NCBI RefSeq assembly: GCF_013177695.1 | Contig: NZ_WOEY01000093.1 | Coordinates: 1 to 39,335, forward strand | DNA: 39,335 nucleotides | Direction of reading: 5' to 3' | Origin: Paraburkholderia solitsugae | GTDB lineage: Bacteria > Pseudomonadota > Gammaproteobacteria > Burkholderiales > Burkholderiaceae | Shown here: piece by piece, positions 7,000 to 15,649 of the stretch | Layout: the number at the start of each line of letters is the position of its first letter | How positions within the stretch are numbered: the first letter of the stretch is position 1 | Position numbers and translations under genes: made by a program | The notes under the pieces: model-generated | Told to the model about the DNA's origin: nothing | Database searches by the model: none | What the model saw: the letters and a program-made list of their open reading frames with translations, nothing else

Positions 7000-8184
7000 A
7001 TGACCCAATCCAAACACAAACGCGGCCTGCAAACTGGCATCGTGCGTCACGAAGACCAGCTCACGCCGGGTTTCGAGTCGTTCTCGATGCCGGTCACGCG
7101 CGCTTCGACGGTCGTGTTCCCCGATCTCGCGACGATGCGCGCGCTTGACTGGAAAAACGACGCGCAATGGCGCTATGGCCTGCACGCGACGCCGACTTCG
7201 CTCGCGCTGGCGCAGCGGCTTGCCACCATCGAAGGTGGCAATCACGCGTTGTTGCAGCCGTCGGGGTTGTCGTCGATTTCGAACGTCTACTTCGGCCTCG
7301 TGAAGGCCGGCGACGACGTGCTGATCCCCGATAACGTCTACTCGCCGAACCGCGATCACGGCGACTGGCTGGCGCGCGATTTCGGTATCACGGCACGCTA
7401 CTACGATCCGATGATCGGCGCGGGGATCGCGGAGCTGATCCAACCGAATACGCGTTTGATCTGGCTCGAAGCACCCGGCTCGGTCACGATGGAAGTGCCC
7501 GACGTACCCGCCATCACCACGGTGGCGCGCGCGCGCAACGTCGTCACGGCGATCGACAACACCTGGTCGGCGGGGCTCGGTTTCCGGCCGTTCGACCACG
7601 GTGTCGATATCTCGGTGCAGGCGTTGACCAAGTACCAGTCGGGCGGCGGCGACGTGCTGATGGGCGCGACGATCACTGTCGATCGCGAGTTGCATCTGAA
7701 GCTGAAGGCAGCGCGCATGCGCATGGGTATCGGCGTGTCGGCGGATGATTGTTCGCTGATTCTGCGCAGCCTGCCGACCATGCAACTGCGCTTCGAACAG
7801 CATGACCGAGCAGCGCTTGGCCTCGCCAAGTGGCTGAAGACGCGCCCGGAAATTGCCGCGGTCTTGCATCCGGCGTTGCCCGACTGTCCGGGGCATGAGT
7901 TTTTCAAGCGCGACTTTACGGGCGCGGGTGGACTGTTCTCGGTCGTGTTCGACGCACGTTACAGCGCGGCGCAAATCGACACGTTCTGCGAGTCGCTCGA
8001 GCTGTTCTCGCTCGGCTGGAGTTGGGGCGGTGCGCACAGCCTCGCGATGCCGTATGACGTCGCCTCGATGCGCACGGAAGGTCAATGGCCGTATCGCGGT
8101 ACGTTGGTACGGTTCTATATCGGTCTGGAAGAAGAGGCCGATTTGCGCGCGGATATCGAACGGTGTCTGGTGGCGCTGGGTTAA
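7000..8184 (+). CDS. metC: Cystathionine beta-lyase (PLP-dependent)
   Basis: 394 residues, the usual length for the Cys/Met-metabolism PLP family. The Schiff-base lysine is K211 in ALTKYQSGGGD. Other family features are GLQTGIVRH at the N-terminus, the PLP phosphate region QPSGLSSIS, and IDNTWSAG just before the active-site loop. The enzyme cleaves cystathionine to homocysteine, pyruvate and ammonia in methionine synthesis. Other members of the family (gamma-synthase, gamma-lyase) share the fold, but the sequence around IDNTWSAGLGFRPFDHG and the overall pattern fit the MetC type. It is the second gene after a secreted protein and is closed by a terminator 31 bases downstream. Confidence 0.88.
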   Translation: MTQSKHKRGLQTGIVRHEDQLTPGFESFSMPVTRASTVVFPDLATMRALDWKNDAQWRYGLHATPTSLALAQRLATIEGGNHALLQPSGLSSISNVYFGLVKAGDDVLIPDNVYSPNRDHGDWLARDFGITARYYDPMIGAGIAELIQPNTRLIWLEAPGSVTMEVPDVPAITTVARARNVVTAIDNTWSAGLGFRPFDHGVDISVQALTKYQSGGGDVLMGATITVDRELHLKLKAARMRMGIGVSADDCSLILRSLPTMQLRFEQHDRAALGLAKWLKTRPEIAAVLHPALPDCPGHEFFKRDFTGAGGLFSVVFDARYSAAQIDTFCESLELFSLGWSWGGAHSLAMPYDVASMRTEGQWPYRGTLVRFYIGLEEEADLRADIERCLVALG

Positions 8185-8215
8185 GCGGCTGATTGCTGAA
8201 GGTTGAAGGTTGAGT

Positions 8216-8249
8216 AAGCCCATCGGGACGCGTTCCAGATGGGCTTTTT
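8216..8249 (+). terminator. Rho-independent terminator after metC
   Basis: AAGCCCATC (8216-8224) pairs with GATGGGCTT (8238-8246) around a 13-base loop and is followed by a T-run. Confidence 0.85.
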
Positions 8250-8362
8250 CTTTTGTCAATATAGCCAGTAAGCCTAACCATTCGGCCGAATGGTCGACGC
8301 CGGATCTCGACGCTACGATTGTGCGCACTTTACTAACGGTTGCTGCACTATGGTGAGCTTCG

Positions 8363-8812
8363 ATGAATCTATTTTTCTGGATGTTACTGAATCTTGGCGT
8401 GCCGATTGTCGGCCCGATCTTTACGCTAGCGCTCGTCGCACCCACGCACGGCTGGCGCGTCGCGAAGGCGTTGATCGCCGCATCAGTGAAAGACGGCCAA
8501 CTCTTCTGGTGTGCGATCGGGCTGTGCGCGGCCGCGGTTTATGAGGCGGTGACTGCGCTGGAGCGGGGAAGTGGCGTGGTGCCTGTGCTGGAGGGCGCAA
8601 TTGCTGGATTCTGCATCCTGGCATTCGCCTGTTCGAATATCGTGATGTCGTCTTTGGTCAATACACGCCATGATCAGACGGCCGCATGCATTTGTGACGG
8701 GCAGAAACGGTTTGCTACGGGTGCCTTGTCGCGTGTGGCAATTGCGACTTCGATTCTTGCAACATCGCTTGCAGCTGCTCTGTTTGCAATCCTACACGTG
8801 CACCTGATTTAG
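8363..8812 (+). CDS. Small multi-pass membrane protein, 149 residues
   Basis: Hydrophobic segments at about residues 1-27 (MNLFFWMLLNLGVPIVGPIFTLALV), 48-65 (LFWCAIGLCAAAVYEAV), 73-95 (VPVLEGAIAGFCILAFACSNIVM) and 125-147 (ATSILATSLAAALFAILHV) predict four membrane helices. The polar part between the third and fourth contains HDQTAACICDGQKR. There is a weak GGTGAG ribosome site before the ATG. No family recognised. Codon use is ordinary. It stands alone after the metC terminator and ahead of a 43-residue membrane ORF on the same strand. Confidence 0.65.
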   Translation: MNLFFWMLLNLGVPIVGPIFTLALVAPTHGWRVAKALIAASVKDGQLFWCAIGLCAAAVYEAVTALERGSGVVPVLEGAIAGFCILAFACSNIVMSSLVNTRHDQTAACICDGQKRFATGALSRVAIATSILATSLAAALFAILHVHLI

Positions 8813-8862
8813 ATTTATTAGATAACGCAGCTCTTATACTGATCTCCTTTTGGGAGGCCCTC

Positions 8863-8994
8863 ATGCATAGACTATTCACGTTTCTGGAATCTGACGAAAA
8901 TTACGCCCGTGTTCTGAAGTGGACTAACGTCGTGATCGGAGCCGTTGGAATCTCCATGTTGGGCATGTTCCTGATTGCCCATCTCAACAAATAA
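8863..8994 (+). CDS. 43-residue single-pass membrane ORF
   Basis: The ATG at 8863 is preceded by GGGAGG with about 6 bases spacing, a strong Shine-Dalgarno. The peptide begins MHRLFTFLESDENYARVLKW and continues as one predicted transmembrane helix (VVIGAVGISMLGMFLIAHL) ending in NK. It is 50 bases after the four-helix membrane protein and might function with it. It is too short for many gene finders, so it could be missing from annotations. Confidence 0.6.
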   Translation: MHRLFTFLESDENYARVLKWTNVVIGAVGISMLGMFLIAHLNK

Positions 8995-9044
8995 TTCTCG
9001 TACCGGCGCTGGCCGCCATTGCATTGGCCAGCGCAAACCAAGCT

Positions 9045-9884
9045 TCAGAACAACCGCAGCAAGCCATCCAGCCCAACGTGGTTGAGCGCCACGCTGGCTG
9101 CTTCGCGCACCACCGGCTTCGCACGGAATGCGACGGAAAGTCCCGCGGCAGCCATCATTTTCAGATCGTTCGAACCATCGCCCATCGCAATTGCGCGCGT
9201 CGGCTCGATGCCCAGTTGGGCGCATGTTTCGCGCAACGTGCTTGCTTTCACGTCGGCGTTGACGATCTCGCCGATTACGTTGCCGGTCAACTTTCCATCC
9301 ACGATTTCGAGCGTGTTCGCACGCGTGAAATCAAGGCCGAGCCGGGCCTTCAGTTTTTCGGTGAAGAATGTGAATCCGCCAGACACCAGCAGCGTCTTCA
9401 ATCCCGCCGCTTTCGCGCCAGCCAGCATCTGTTCGGCACCCGGCGAGAGTTGCAACCGTTCTTCATAAACGCGTTCGAGTGCGCTGGCGTCCAGTCCCTT
9501 GAGCAACGCCACGCGGCGTGTCAGGCTCTCGTTGAAGTCCTTGATTTCACCACGCATCGACGCTTCTGTAATCGCGGCGACCTCTGCTTTCAACCCGCAG
9601 AAGTCGGCGATCTCGTCGATGCATTCGATCGTGATCAGCGTCGAGTCCATGTCCATCGCGACAAGGTCAAAGTCACGCAACGTTCGGCCGGGTTCGACAA
9701 ACGCGTAGTCCAGTTGATGCGTGCTGCAATAGACCTCGAGGTCGGCGCGCTGCGCAATGTTCGCATCGGCGATGCGAATCGCGTTCGCGTCGATGACGGC
9801 GGCGCGCGAGCCACGCGCGAGCGCGACGAGCGTTTTGTGGTGGTCGGCGGAAAGGGGCGCAGTGCTTTGGATGACGAGGTTCAT
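9045..9884 (-). CDS. serB: Phosphoserine phosphatase
   Basis: 279 residues from the ATG at 9884 (MNLVIQSTAP); earlier in-frame codons encode Arg-rich non-conserved sequence and are excluded. It is a HAD-superfamily enzyme: motif I DMDST with nucleophile D78 and acid D80, motif II SGG at 168-170, the motif III lysine in the NADVKAST region, and motif IV GDGSND at 235-240. An N-terminal ACT-like region of about 70 residues precedes it. It hydrolyses O-phosphoserine to serine, the last step of serine synthesis. It is transcribed away from the P450 gene on the other side of a 339-base divergent region. Confidence 0.93.
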   Translation of the reverse strand: MNLVIQSTAPLSADHHKTLVALARGSRAAVIDANAIRIADANIAQRADLEVYCSTHQLDYAFVEPGRTLRDFDLVAMDMDSTLITIECIDEIADFCGLKAEVAAITEASMRGEIKDFNESLTRRVALLKGLDASALERVYEERLQLSPGAEQMLAGAKAAGLKTLLVSGGFTFFTEKLKARLGLDFTRANTLEIVDGKLTGNVIGEIVNADVKASTLRETCAQLGIEPTRAIAMGDGSNDLKMMAAAGLSVAFRAKPVVREAASVALNHVGLDGLLRLF

Positions 9885-10223
9885 AGACGGACGCATTGGC
9901 GCAGAAAAGGGCGGCCGCGCGAGGCGCGCGGAAAATCCCGCCATTGTAACGTTTCGGCGGCCTGCGGCCCGCCTGCAACCGGATGGCAACTTGCCCGCCC
10001 GACGACAAGCATGCCCGAAATGCAGCGTGCGTTGCAGCCTCAAACGCAACCGGCGAGGTAATCCGCCGTGCAATCATCAGGCGCCCGCGTCATACTGGCG
10101 CTTCGAACGACGCCCCACAGCCATCGAGCCTATCAAGCCCGCCGCACCGATGAGGCGCGCGGCACACCGCACACGGCATGCATCGGCAGCAGTGACCAGG
10201 GCGCACCACCACGGAGACAAGTC
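9885..10223. other. Divergent intergenic region between serB and the P450 gene
   Basis: 339 bases that must contain both promoters. No convincing sigma-70 boxes or operator palindrome were found by eye. Reading frames in this stretch encode Arg/Pro/Ala-rich peptides without any family character and are not called. Confidence 0.4.
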
Positions 10224-11471
10224 ATGACCCCCGCGACCGCCAGCGACGCGTCCACCCTTGCGCGCGAATTTGATCTGCGCCACCTGAATCCTGCGTTCTA
10301 TGCCGACCCGTACCCGGTCTACCACGCGCTGCGCGCCCATGAGCCGGTCAAACGCATGCCGGACGGCTCGCTGTTCCTGACGCGTTTTCGCGACGTGCAG
10401 GCGGTCTACCGCGACCCGAAAACGTTCAGTTCCGACAAGACCGTCGAATTCAAGCCGAAGTACGGCGACTCGCCGCTTTACACCCATCACACTACCAGTC
10501 TCGTCTTCAACGATCCCCCGCGTCACACCCGGGTGCGCAAACTGATCGCCGGCGCGCTGACGGCGCGCGCCATCGCGGCCATGGAACCGGGCCTGATCCG
10601 CCTCGTTGACGGCTTGCTCGATGCTGCCGCGGCACGTGGCCGGATCGATCTGATCGGCGAGTTCGCGTCGGCGATCCCGGTCGAGATCATCGGTAATCTG
10701 CTGGATGTGCCGCACGCTGAGCGCGAACCGTTGCGCGACTGGTCGCTGGCGATACTCGGCGCGCTGGAGCCGTCGCTGAGCGAGGCGCAACTCGAACGAG
10801 GAAACCGTGCGGTCAGCGAATTCGTTGACTATTTGCGCGATCTGGTGAAACAGCGCCGGCGTGAACCCGGTGATCCGCAGCACGACGTGCTGACGCGCCT
10901 GATCCAGGGCGAAGAGGGCGGCGAGCAGTTGTCGGAACCGGAGCTGCTGCAAAACTGCATTTTCATCCTGAACGCCGGTCATGAGACCACCACGAATCTG
11001 ATCGGCAACGGTCTCGTTACGCTCACCGACTGGCCGGAACAACGCGCCGCGTTACTGCGCGAACCGTCGCTTATCGAGTCGGCGATCGAAGAGTGTTTGC
11101 GGTTCGAGAGTTCAAATCAGCTGGGCAACCGCATGGCAACCGTCGATACCGAAATCGGTGGCGTCGCGGTGGCACGTGGCACGCCCGTCACGCTATGCAT
11201 CGGCGCGGCCAATCGCGATCCCGAGCAGTTCGCGGAACCGGACCGCTTCGACATCCGCCGCGATCCAAACCGCCATCTGGCGTTTGGCTTCGGTATTCAC
11301 CAGTGCGCGGGGTTGTCGCTCGCGCGACTCGAGGCGCGCATCGCCATCGGACGCTTCGTGCAGCGCTTTCCGGCGTATCGGCTCGACGGCGAACCGACGC
11401 GCGGCGGACGTGTGCGGTTTCGCGGCTTCGCAGCGGTACCGTTCGAGCTCGAGCCGGCGAGCGCGGGTTGA
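10224..11471 (+). CDS. Cytochrome P450, bacterial soluble class
   Basis: 415 residues from the ATG at 10224, chosen because GGAG lies at 10213-10216 and because the protein then begins at the usual distance from the first helix (FDLRHLNPAFYADPYPVYHAL). Diagnostic motifs are all present: I-helix AGHETT at 251-256 with the conserved acid/threonine pair, K-helix ExxR at E290-R293, and the heme loop FGFGIHQCAG with axial C361. It needs a ferredoxin and reductase, neither of which is nearby. The substrate cannot be predicted. It is convergent with the LysR gene and stands alone. Confidence 0.92.
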   Translation: MTPATASDASTLAREFDLRHLNPAFYADPYPVYHALRAHEPVKRMPDGSLFLTRFRDVQAVYRDPKTFSSDKTVEFKPKYGDSPLYTHHTTSLVFNDPPRHTRVRKLIAGALTARAIAAMEPGLIRLVDGLLDAAAARGRIDLIGEFASAIPVEIIGNLLDVPHAEREPLRDWSLAILGALEPSLSEAQLERGNRAVSEFVDYLRDLVKQRRREPGDPQHDVLTRLIQGEEGGEQLSEPELLQNCIFILNAGHETTTNLIGNGLVTLTDWPEQRAALLREPSLIESAIEECLRFESSNQLGNRMATVDTEIGGVAVARGTPVTLCIGAANRDPEQFAEPDRFDIRRDPNRHLAFGFGIHQCAGLSLARLEARIAIGRFVQRFPAYRLDGEPTRGGRVRFRGFAAVPFELEPASAG

Positions 11472-11559
11472 TGCGGACGATCAATTGAGCCGCAAGGGCG
11501 CAGAACGCGGTATCTTTTGCGGACTACGCGAAGACGCGTCAGCGCATCACCGCAGCGAT

Positions 11560-11585
11560 GAAAAAACGCCTGGATGAAGCGGCGT
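11560..11585 (-). terminator. Probable terminator of the LysR-family gene
   Basis: On the minus strand a short stem (ACGCC at 11585-11581 with GGCGT at 11570-11566) is followed by a T6 run. The stem is only 5 bp, so efficiency is uncertain. Confidence 0.45.
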
Positions 11586-11604
11586 GATCGCGATCCAGCC
11601 GGCC

Positions 11605-12582
11605 TCATTCCGGCTCAGCGTCCCAATAAGGCGGATCACCGAAATGCGCAGCAAGGAACTCGATGAACGCGAGCGTCCTGGGCGGCACGAACGCACGGCT
11701 CGGGTAGACCGCCCAGATCGCCACCTTCTCCGCGAGTGGGTAGCTGTCGAGCACGCTGACCAGTTTGCCGCTGCGCAGATACGGCGCCACGTCCCAGGTC
11801 GATTTGAGCGCAATGCCGAAACCGGCCAGCAAGGCGTCGCGAATCACTTCACCATTGTCGGTGACGAGGCGCCCGCTCACGCGCACCTCGAGTGGACCGG
11901 CAGGCGTCACGAAGGCCCAGTCGCGCTGGTCTGACAGGATCACGCATTCGTGCAGTGCGAGGTCCGAAGGATGATGCGGCGTCCCACGTGCAGCGAGGTA
12001 AGCGGGCGCGGCGCACAGCACGCGGCGGTTCACGGCCAGGCGCCGCGCCACCAGCGATGAATCCTTGAGCACGCCGACGCGGATCGCCACGTCGATGCCC
12101 GCATCGACCAGATCGACCATCTGATCCGTCAGCCGCAGATCGACGCTGACGCCGGGATAGCGGCGCAGAAATTCGCTGATCACCGGCGAGACGTGTTGCC
12201 GCCCGAACGACGACGGCATTGACACCCGCAAACGCCCCTGCGGCTCGGCCTGCGCGCGGCCCACCGAGGCGCGTGCGGCATCGGCCGCGTCGAGCAGCGC
12301 CTGGGCGCGTGTCATGAATACTTCGCCGTCCTGCGTGAGACTGATGCGGCGGGTGGTTCGATGCAGCAGGCGCGCGCCGAGGCGCTTTTCCAGTTGCGCG
12401 ATGCGCGAACTCGCGACGGCCGCCGACAGGCCGAATTCGCGGCCGGCCGCCGACACATTGGTGAGCAGGGCGGCCCGCACGAACAGGGCGACATCGAGTA
12501 GATCGAGTCGCTCCCGCTCGCCGGACGAGGGTTTTACGGCGGGTTTCACCGCGGGTTTTACAGGATGGTCAGGATGGGCCAT
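11605..12582 (-). CDS. LysR-family transcriptional regulator
   Basis: 325 residues from the ATG at 12582 (MAHPDHPVKP); a TTG five codons upstream is an alternative. A Lys/Pro-rich N-terminal extension contains a short internal duplication, PAVK repeated. The winged helix-turn-helix follows: FVRAALLTNVSAAGREFGLSAAVASSRIAQLEKRLG in successive pieces, then LLHRTTRRISLTQDGE. The C-terminal half is the periplasmic-binding-like effector domain, with DAGIDVAIRVG and the typical LAVNRRVLCAAPAYLA block. It is divergently oriented to the MDR reductase at 12745, a standard LysR arrangement, and a palindrome lies in the gap. The likely role is control of that reductase in response to an unknown small molecule. 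Confidence 0.88.
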   Translation of the reverse strand: MAHPDHPVKPAVKPAVKPSSGERERLDLLDVALFVRAALLTNVSAAGREFGLSAAVASSRIAQLEKRLGARLLHRTTRRISLTQDGEVFMTRAQALLDAADAARASVGRAQAEPQGRLRVSMPSSFGRQHVSPVISEFLRRYPGVSVDLRLTDQMVDLVDAGIDVAIRVGVLKDSSLVARRLAVNRRVLCAAPAYLAARGTPHHPSDLALHECVILSDQRDWAFVTPAGPLEVRVSGRLVTDNGEVIRDALLAGFGIALKSTWDVAPYLRSGKLVSVLDSYPLAEKVAIWAVYPSRAFVPPRTLAFIEFLAAHFGDPPYWDAEPE

Positions 12583-12620
12583 TCTTCTGAAATTCAAAAA
12601 GATGTTTCAGTCATTATGAT

Positions 12621-12641
12621 GGTTCTATAAGAATAAGAACC
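12621..12641. promoter_or_regulatory. Palindromic LysR-type operator
   Basis: GGTTCT (12621-12626), nine A/T-rich bases, then AGAACC (12636-12641), a perfect inverted repeat containing the T-N11-A core typical of LysR binding sites. It is 39 bases from the LysR start and 104 bases from the reductase start, well placed to control both. Confidence 0.68.
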
Positions 12642-12744
12642 GACTTAGGATGACGTCAATGCGATCGATTGCGTCGCACGGCGCCAGCCGCCGCCTGCAG
12701 CGATCGCCGGTCTCTCAACCTCATCTGAAAGAACAGGAGCTGTG

Positions 12745-13761
12745 ATGAAAGCCGTAGGCCTCTATCGCTATTTGCCGATCGATCAAGCCGAATCTTTGAT
12801 CGACGTCGACATTCCCCAACCCGAAGCCACCGGCCGCGACCTGCTGGTGAAGGTCGAAGCCATTTCCGTCAATCCGGTCGACACCAAGGTGCGCGCCCCG
12901 AAAGACACCGTCGAGAAAGCGCCGCGAGTACTCGGCTGGGACGCTGCCGGCACGGTGGTGGCGGTCGGCCCGGACGTCACGCTGTTCAAGGTTGGCGACC
13001 CAGTGTTCTATGCGGGCAGCATTACGCGCGCGGGGGCGAATAGCGAGTTCCATCTGGTCGACGAGCGCATCGTCGGGCGCAAGCCGGCGTCGCTCGATTT
13101 CACGCACGCGGCCGCCTTGCCGTTGACCGCGATCACCGCCTGGGAAGCCTTGTTCGACCGCCTCGGCGTGTCGCCGCAAGGCGCGGACGAAGGCCGCACG
13201 GTGCTGATCATCGGCGGGGCGGGCGGGGTCGGTTCGATCGGCATCCAGCTGGCCAAACAACTCGCGAAGCTGAAAGTGATCGCGACCGCGTCGCGTCCTG
13301 AATCGGCGAAGTGGGCGACGGAGTTGGGCGCGGATCATATCGTCGATCACTTTGGCGATATGCCCGCGCAGTTGAAAGCGCTCGGCATTGACCAGGTCGA
13401 TTACGTGCTGATCTTCAACGATACCGACAGGAATTTCCCGGCGGCCGCTGAAGTGATCAAGCCGCAGGGCGGCATCTGCACAATCGTCGAAAACAGCCAG
13501 CCGCTGCCGGTCGAACTGTTGAAGACGAAAAGCGCCGCGTTCCACTGGGAGTTCATGTTCACGCGTTCGATGTTCGGCACGCCGGACATGATCGAGCAGC
13601 ATAAGCTGCTAACCGAGGTGGCGCGTCTCGTCGATGCGAGCACGTTGCGCACGACGGTCGGCCAGGATCTCGGCAAGATCAACGCTGAGAATTTGCGCCG
13701 TGCGCATGAACTGCTCGAAGCGGGGCGCGCGATCGGCAAGCTGGTGCTGACGGGTTTCTAA
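12745..13761 (+). CDS. MDR-superfamily NAD(P)H-dependent oxidoreductase (zinc-independent alcohol dehydrogenase-like/quinone oxidoreductase)
   Basis: 338 residues from the ATG at 12745; AGGAG at 12735-12739 precedes it. The GroES-like catalytic domain (about 1-125) includes VNPVDTKVR and VLGWDAAGTV. The Rossmann domain carries IIGGAGGVGSIGIQLAKQ at about 155-172. The Cys/His ligands of true zinc alcohol dehydrogenases are missing (GWDAAG stands where GHE is expected), so it is a zinc-free reductase of the type often named 'zinc-binding alcohol dehydrogenase family protein'. It probably reduces quinones or alpha,beta-unsaturated carbonyls. It is divergent from a LysR regulator that is its likely controller. 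Confidence 0.85.
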   Translation: MKAVGLYRYLPIDQAESLIDVDIPQPEATGRDLLVKVEAISVNPVDTKVRAPKDTVEKAPRVLGWDAAGTVVAVGPDVTLFKVGDPVFYAGSITRAGANSEFHLVDERIVGRKPASLDFTHAAALPLTAITAWEALFDRLGVSPQGADEGRTVLIIGGAGGVGSIGIQLAKQLAKLKVIATASRPESAKWATELGADHIVDHFGDMPAQLKALGIDQVDYVLIFNDTDRNFPAAAEVIKPQGGICTIVENSQPLPVELLKTKSAAFHWEFMFTRSMFGTPDMIEQHKLLTEVARLVDASTLRTTVGQDLGKINAENLRRAHELLEAGRAIGKLVLTGF

Positions 13762-14073
13762 GCCGAGCAGGGTTTGCACAGGGTTTGGCGGTTCAGTCAG
13801 ATCGCACACGCAGAAAACGCCTCATTGCAAGCGGGGTAACACCCGATTCGTATGAGGCGCGCGCAGCGCCGCTTGGCGGTAGACTGGTGGGGCATGATGC
13901 TAAAACAGTTGCGTGTCTCGCGGCTCGTCCGGCCGGGCCTCAACCAGGTATTGGCCAGATATTAGCGAGGTATCAACCCGGCTTCGACCCGGCGTCAATC
14001 AGGCTTCGGTCAGGCGGTGCATGGGTGATAGCGCTTAAGCGAGCGCGCAGCGGCACAACAAGGAGGTGACAGT
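13762..14073 (+). other. Intergenic region ahead of the secreted protein at 14074
   Basis: 312 bases. It contains an 8-bp inverted repeat, CGCCTCAT (13818-13825) with ATGAGGCG (13852-13859). No T-run follows, so this is not a clear terminator. A perfect Shine-Dalgarno, AAGGAGGTGA, lies at 14060-14069. A 94-codon open frame here looks non-coding and is not called. Confidence 0.4.
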
Positions 14074-14637
14074 ATGAGCTCCAGCTTCAAACTCTCCGCC
14101 GTTTCCGTTGTCGCTTCTCTCGCCTGCGCGCTTGCGCCCGGCATGCTCGTGACGGCGGCCCACGCGGCCACGCCGATCACGGTGACATCGCAGGCCGCCC
14201 TCGACGGTCCGATCCGCTACACGGTCCGCGTCACGTCGAAACAGTTCGGCAATTCACAGGAAACGCGCACGATCCGCTCAGGCGAATCGGACGACTTCAC
14301 GTGGAAAACCGTGCCGCCGGGCGGCCCCGTGCCCGCGGCGGATACCTGCCCGAATTATTCGTCGCTGCCGACCGATTCGAACGGCGCGATGATTCGTCAG
14401 ACGCAGATCCGCTTTGCGCCCGTTGTCGCCGGCGACGGCACCGCGTCCGTGCAATTGAGCTTCCAGGCGCAGACGCCGCACGGCGTGAAGACGGTGACGA
14501 GCGGCGGTAAAACGCTCAAGTGTCCGAACGACGTGACCGTCAGCCAGATTCTGCGCTTTACGATGCCGACCAATGGCAGCACGAAAACACTGACGCTCAG
14601 TGACGGCACCGAAGTGGCGGTCACTGCGAAACGTTGA
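14074..14637 (+). CDS. Secreted hypothetical protein, 187 residues
   Basis: The ATG follows AAGGAGGTGA, complementary to ten bases at the 3' end of 16S rRNA, so high translation is expected. The signal peptide is MSSSFKLSAVSVVASLACA then LAPGMLVTAAHA, with cleavage after AHA. The mature protein is Thr/Ser/Val-rich and beta-like (ITVTSQAALDGPIRYTVRVTS, SVQLSFQAQTPHG), with two cysteines (DTCPNYSS and LKCPND) that could form one disulfide. It resembles a secreted family I associate with Burkholderia, but no function is known to me. It is followed by about 200 bases without a gene before the convergent fetB-like gene. Confidence 0.75.
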   Translation: MSSSFKLSAVSVVASLACALAPGMLVTAAHAATPITVTSQAALDGPIRYTVRVTSKQFGNSQETRTIRSGESDDFTWKTVPPGGPVPAADTCPNYSSLPTDSNGAMIRQTQIRFAPVVAGDGTASVQLSFQAQTPHGVKTVTSGGKTLKCPNDVTVSQILRFTMPTNGSTKTLTLSDGTEVAVTAKR

Positions 14638-14842
14638 ATTTGCGTGGTGAATTGTGCGTGATACGGCAGCGGAAGCGGCTGCTCGCCGGCCAGTGTCGCT
14701 GCCAGTACGCAAGCGGATGTTTGCGATGCGGCCGCGTTGCGTGACGATGCGCATCGCATGAGCCGCATTCATGACATGCGATCGACGAATGGCAGACAAG
14801 CGGCGACGCAAAACGCGTCGCGCTGTGCATCTGTTTGCCCCC

Positions 14843-15649
14843 TCAACGTCCCGCCGCGGCCCGCTCCACCAGCCGCGCCGACAGAAACCGGTGCTCGGCC
14901 GAGAAGAGCCGCCGATACGTGAGCAGCACTGCGCCCACCGTCCCCAAGGCTGACGCCGCCGCGATCAGGAACATGATCACGATCTGATAGCGCACCGCCT
15001 GCAATGGCGACTGACCGGCCAGCACCTGGCCGGTCATCATGCCGGGCAGGCTCACCACACCGACCACGGCCATCTGATTGAGCGTCGGCATCATGCCCGC
15101 GCGCACCGCCTGGCGCGCCGGCGCCTGCGCCGCTTCCCAACGGGTCGCGCCGAGCGCGAGCGCCATGTCCACACGGTCACGCCGCGCGGTCAATTCCTCG
15201 GTCATCCGTTCGATGCCGAGGGACACGCCGGTCAGCGTATTGCCGAGGATCATGCCGAGAATCGGAATCGCATACTGTGGCTCGTACCATGGGTGAATAC
15301 GGATCACGACGAACAATCCGACCGCGGCCACCAGCCACGAACTGACCCAGATCGACAGCACACTGTCCGCACGCTGTCCGGCATACGTGCGACTGCCGCG
15401 CTGCGCACCCGCGAAGCCGGCGATCAGCGTCATCACGATCATCAAGGGCAGTACCACGAACCAGTGGTCGTAACGGAACACCCAGCCGAGCACATAGCCG
15501 ATCGCCAGCAACTGCACGACGGTGCGCACCGCCGCCCACGCGAGCTTGCGTTCGAGGTCCAGCTTGAGCGCCACCGACACCACACCGTTCACCACGATCA
15601 GCAACGCGGCGATCGCGACGTCCCAGAGACTCAGATTTTGCAAAGTCAT
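14843..15649 (-). CDS. fetB: FetB-type ABC transporter permease (iron export)
   Basis: 268 residues. The start (MTLQNLSLWDVAIAALL) overlaps the upstream ATPase stop by 4 bases (ATGA), so the two are translationally coupled. It has seven or so predicted membrane helices, and the UPF0014/FetB hallmark segments: LKLDLERKLAWAAVRTVVQLLAIGYVL in pieces, ILGMILGNTLTGVSLG, ALALGATRWEA and LPGMMTGQVLAG. E. coli FetAB is associated with iron efflux and peroxide tolerance; the same role here is inferred from family. It converges on the secreted protein at 14637. Confidence 0.85.
   Translation of the reverse strand: MTLQNLSLWDVAIAALLIVVNGVVSVALKLDLERKLAWAAVRTVVQLLAIGYVLGWVFRYDHWFVVLPLMIVMTLIAGFAGAQRGSRTYAGQRADSVLSIWVSSWLVAAVGLFVVIRIHPWYEPQYAIPILGMILGNTLTGVSLGIERMTEELTARRDRVDMALALGATRWEAAQAPARQAVRAGMMPTLNQMAVVGVVSLPGMMTGQVLAGQSPLQAVRYQIVIMFLIAAASALGTVGAVLLTYRRLFSAEHRFLSARLVERAAAGR

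Noticed and set aside
6943..8445. 500-codon open frame antisense to metC
   Set aside because: Extremely Arg/His-rich translation typical of the strand opposite a GC-rich gene; metC has all catalytic motifs.
10068..10223. N-terminal extension of the P450 gene
   Set aside because: The extra 52 residues are Arg/His/Pro-rich and unlike any P450 start; a GGAG ribosome site favours the ATG at 10224.
13785..14069. 94-codon open frame ahead of the secreted protein
   Set aside because: Arg/Gly/Pro-rich composition without family character, no ribosome site, and it lies within a promoter-like gap; looks like random open frame in high-GC DNA.
14745..14756. CGATGC/GCATCG palindrome between the secreted protein and fetB
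   Set aside because: A 12-base palindrome without loop or T-run; too short to claim as terminator or operator.
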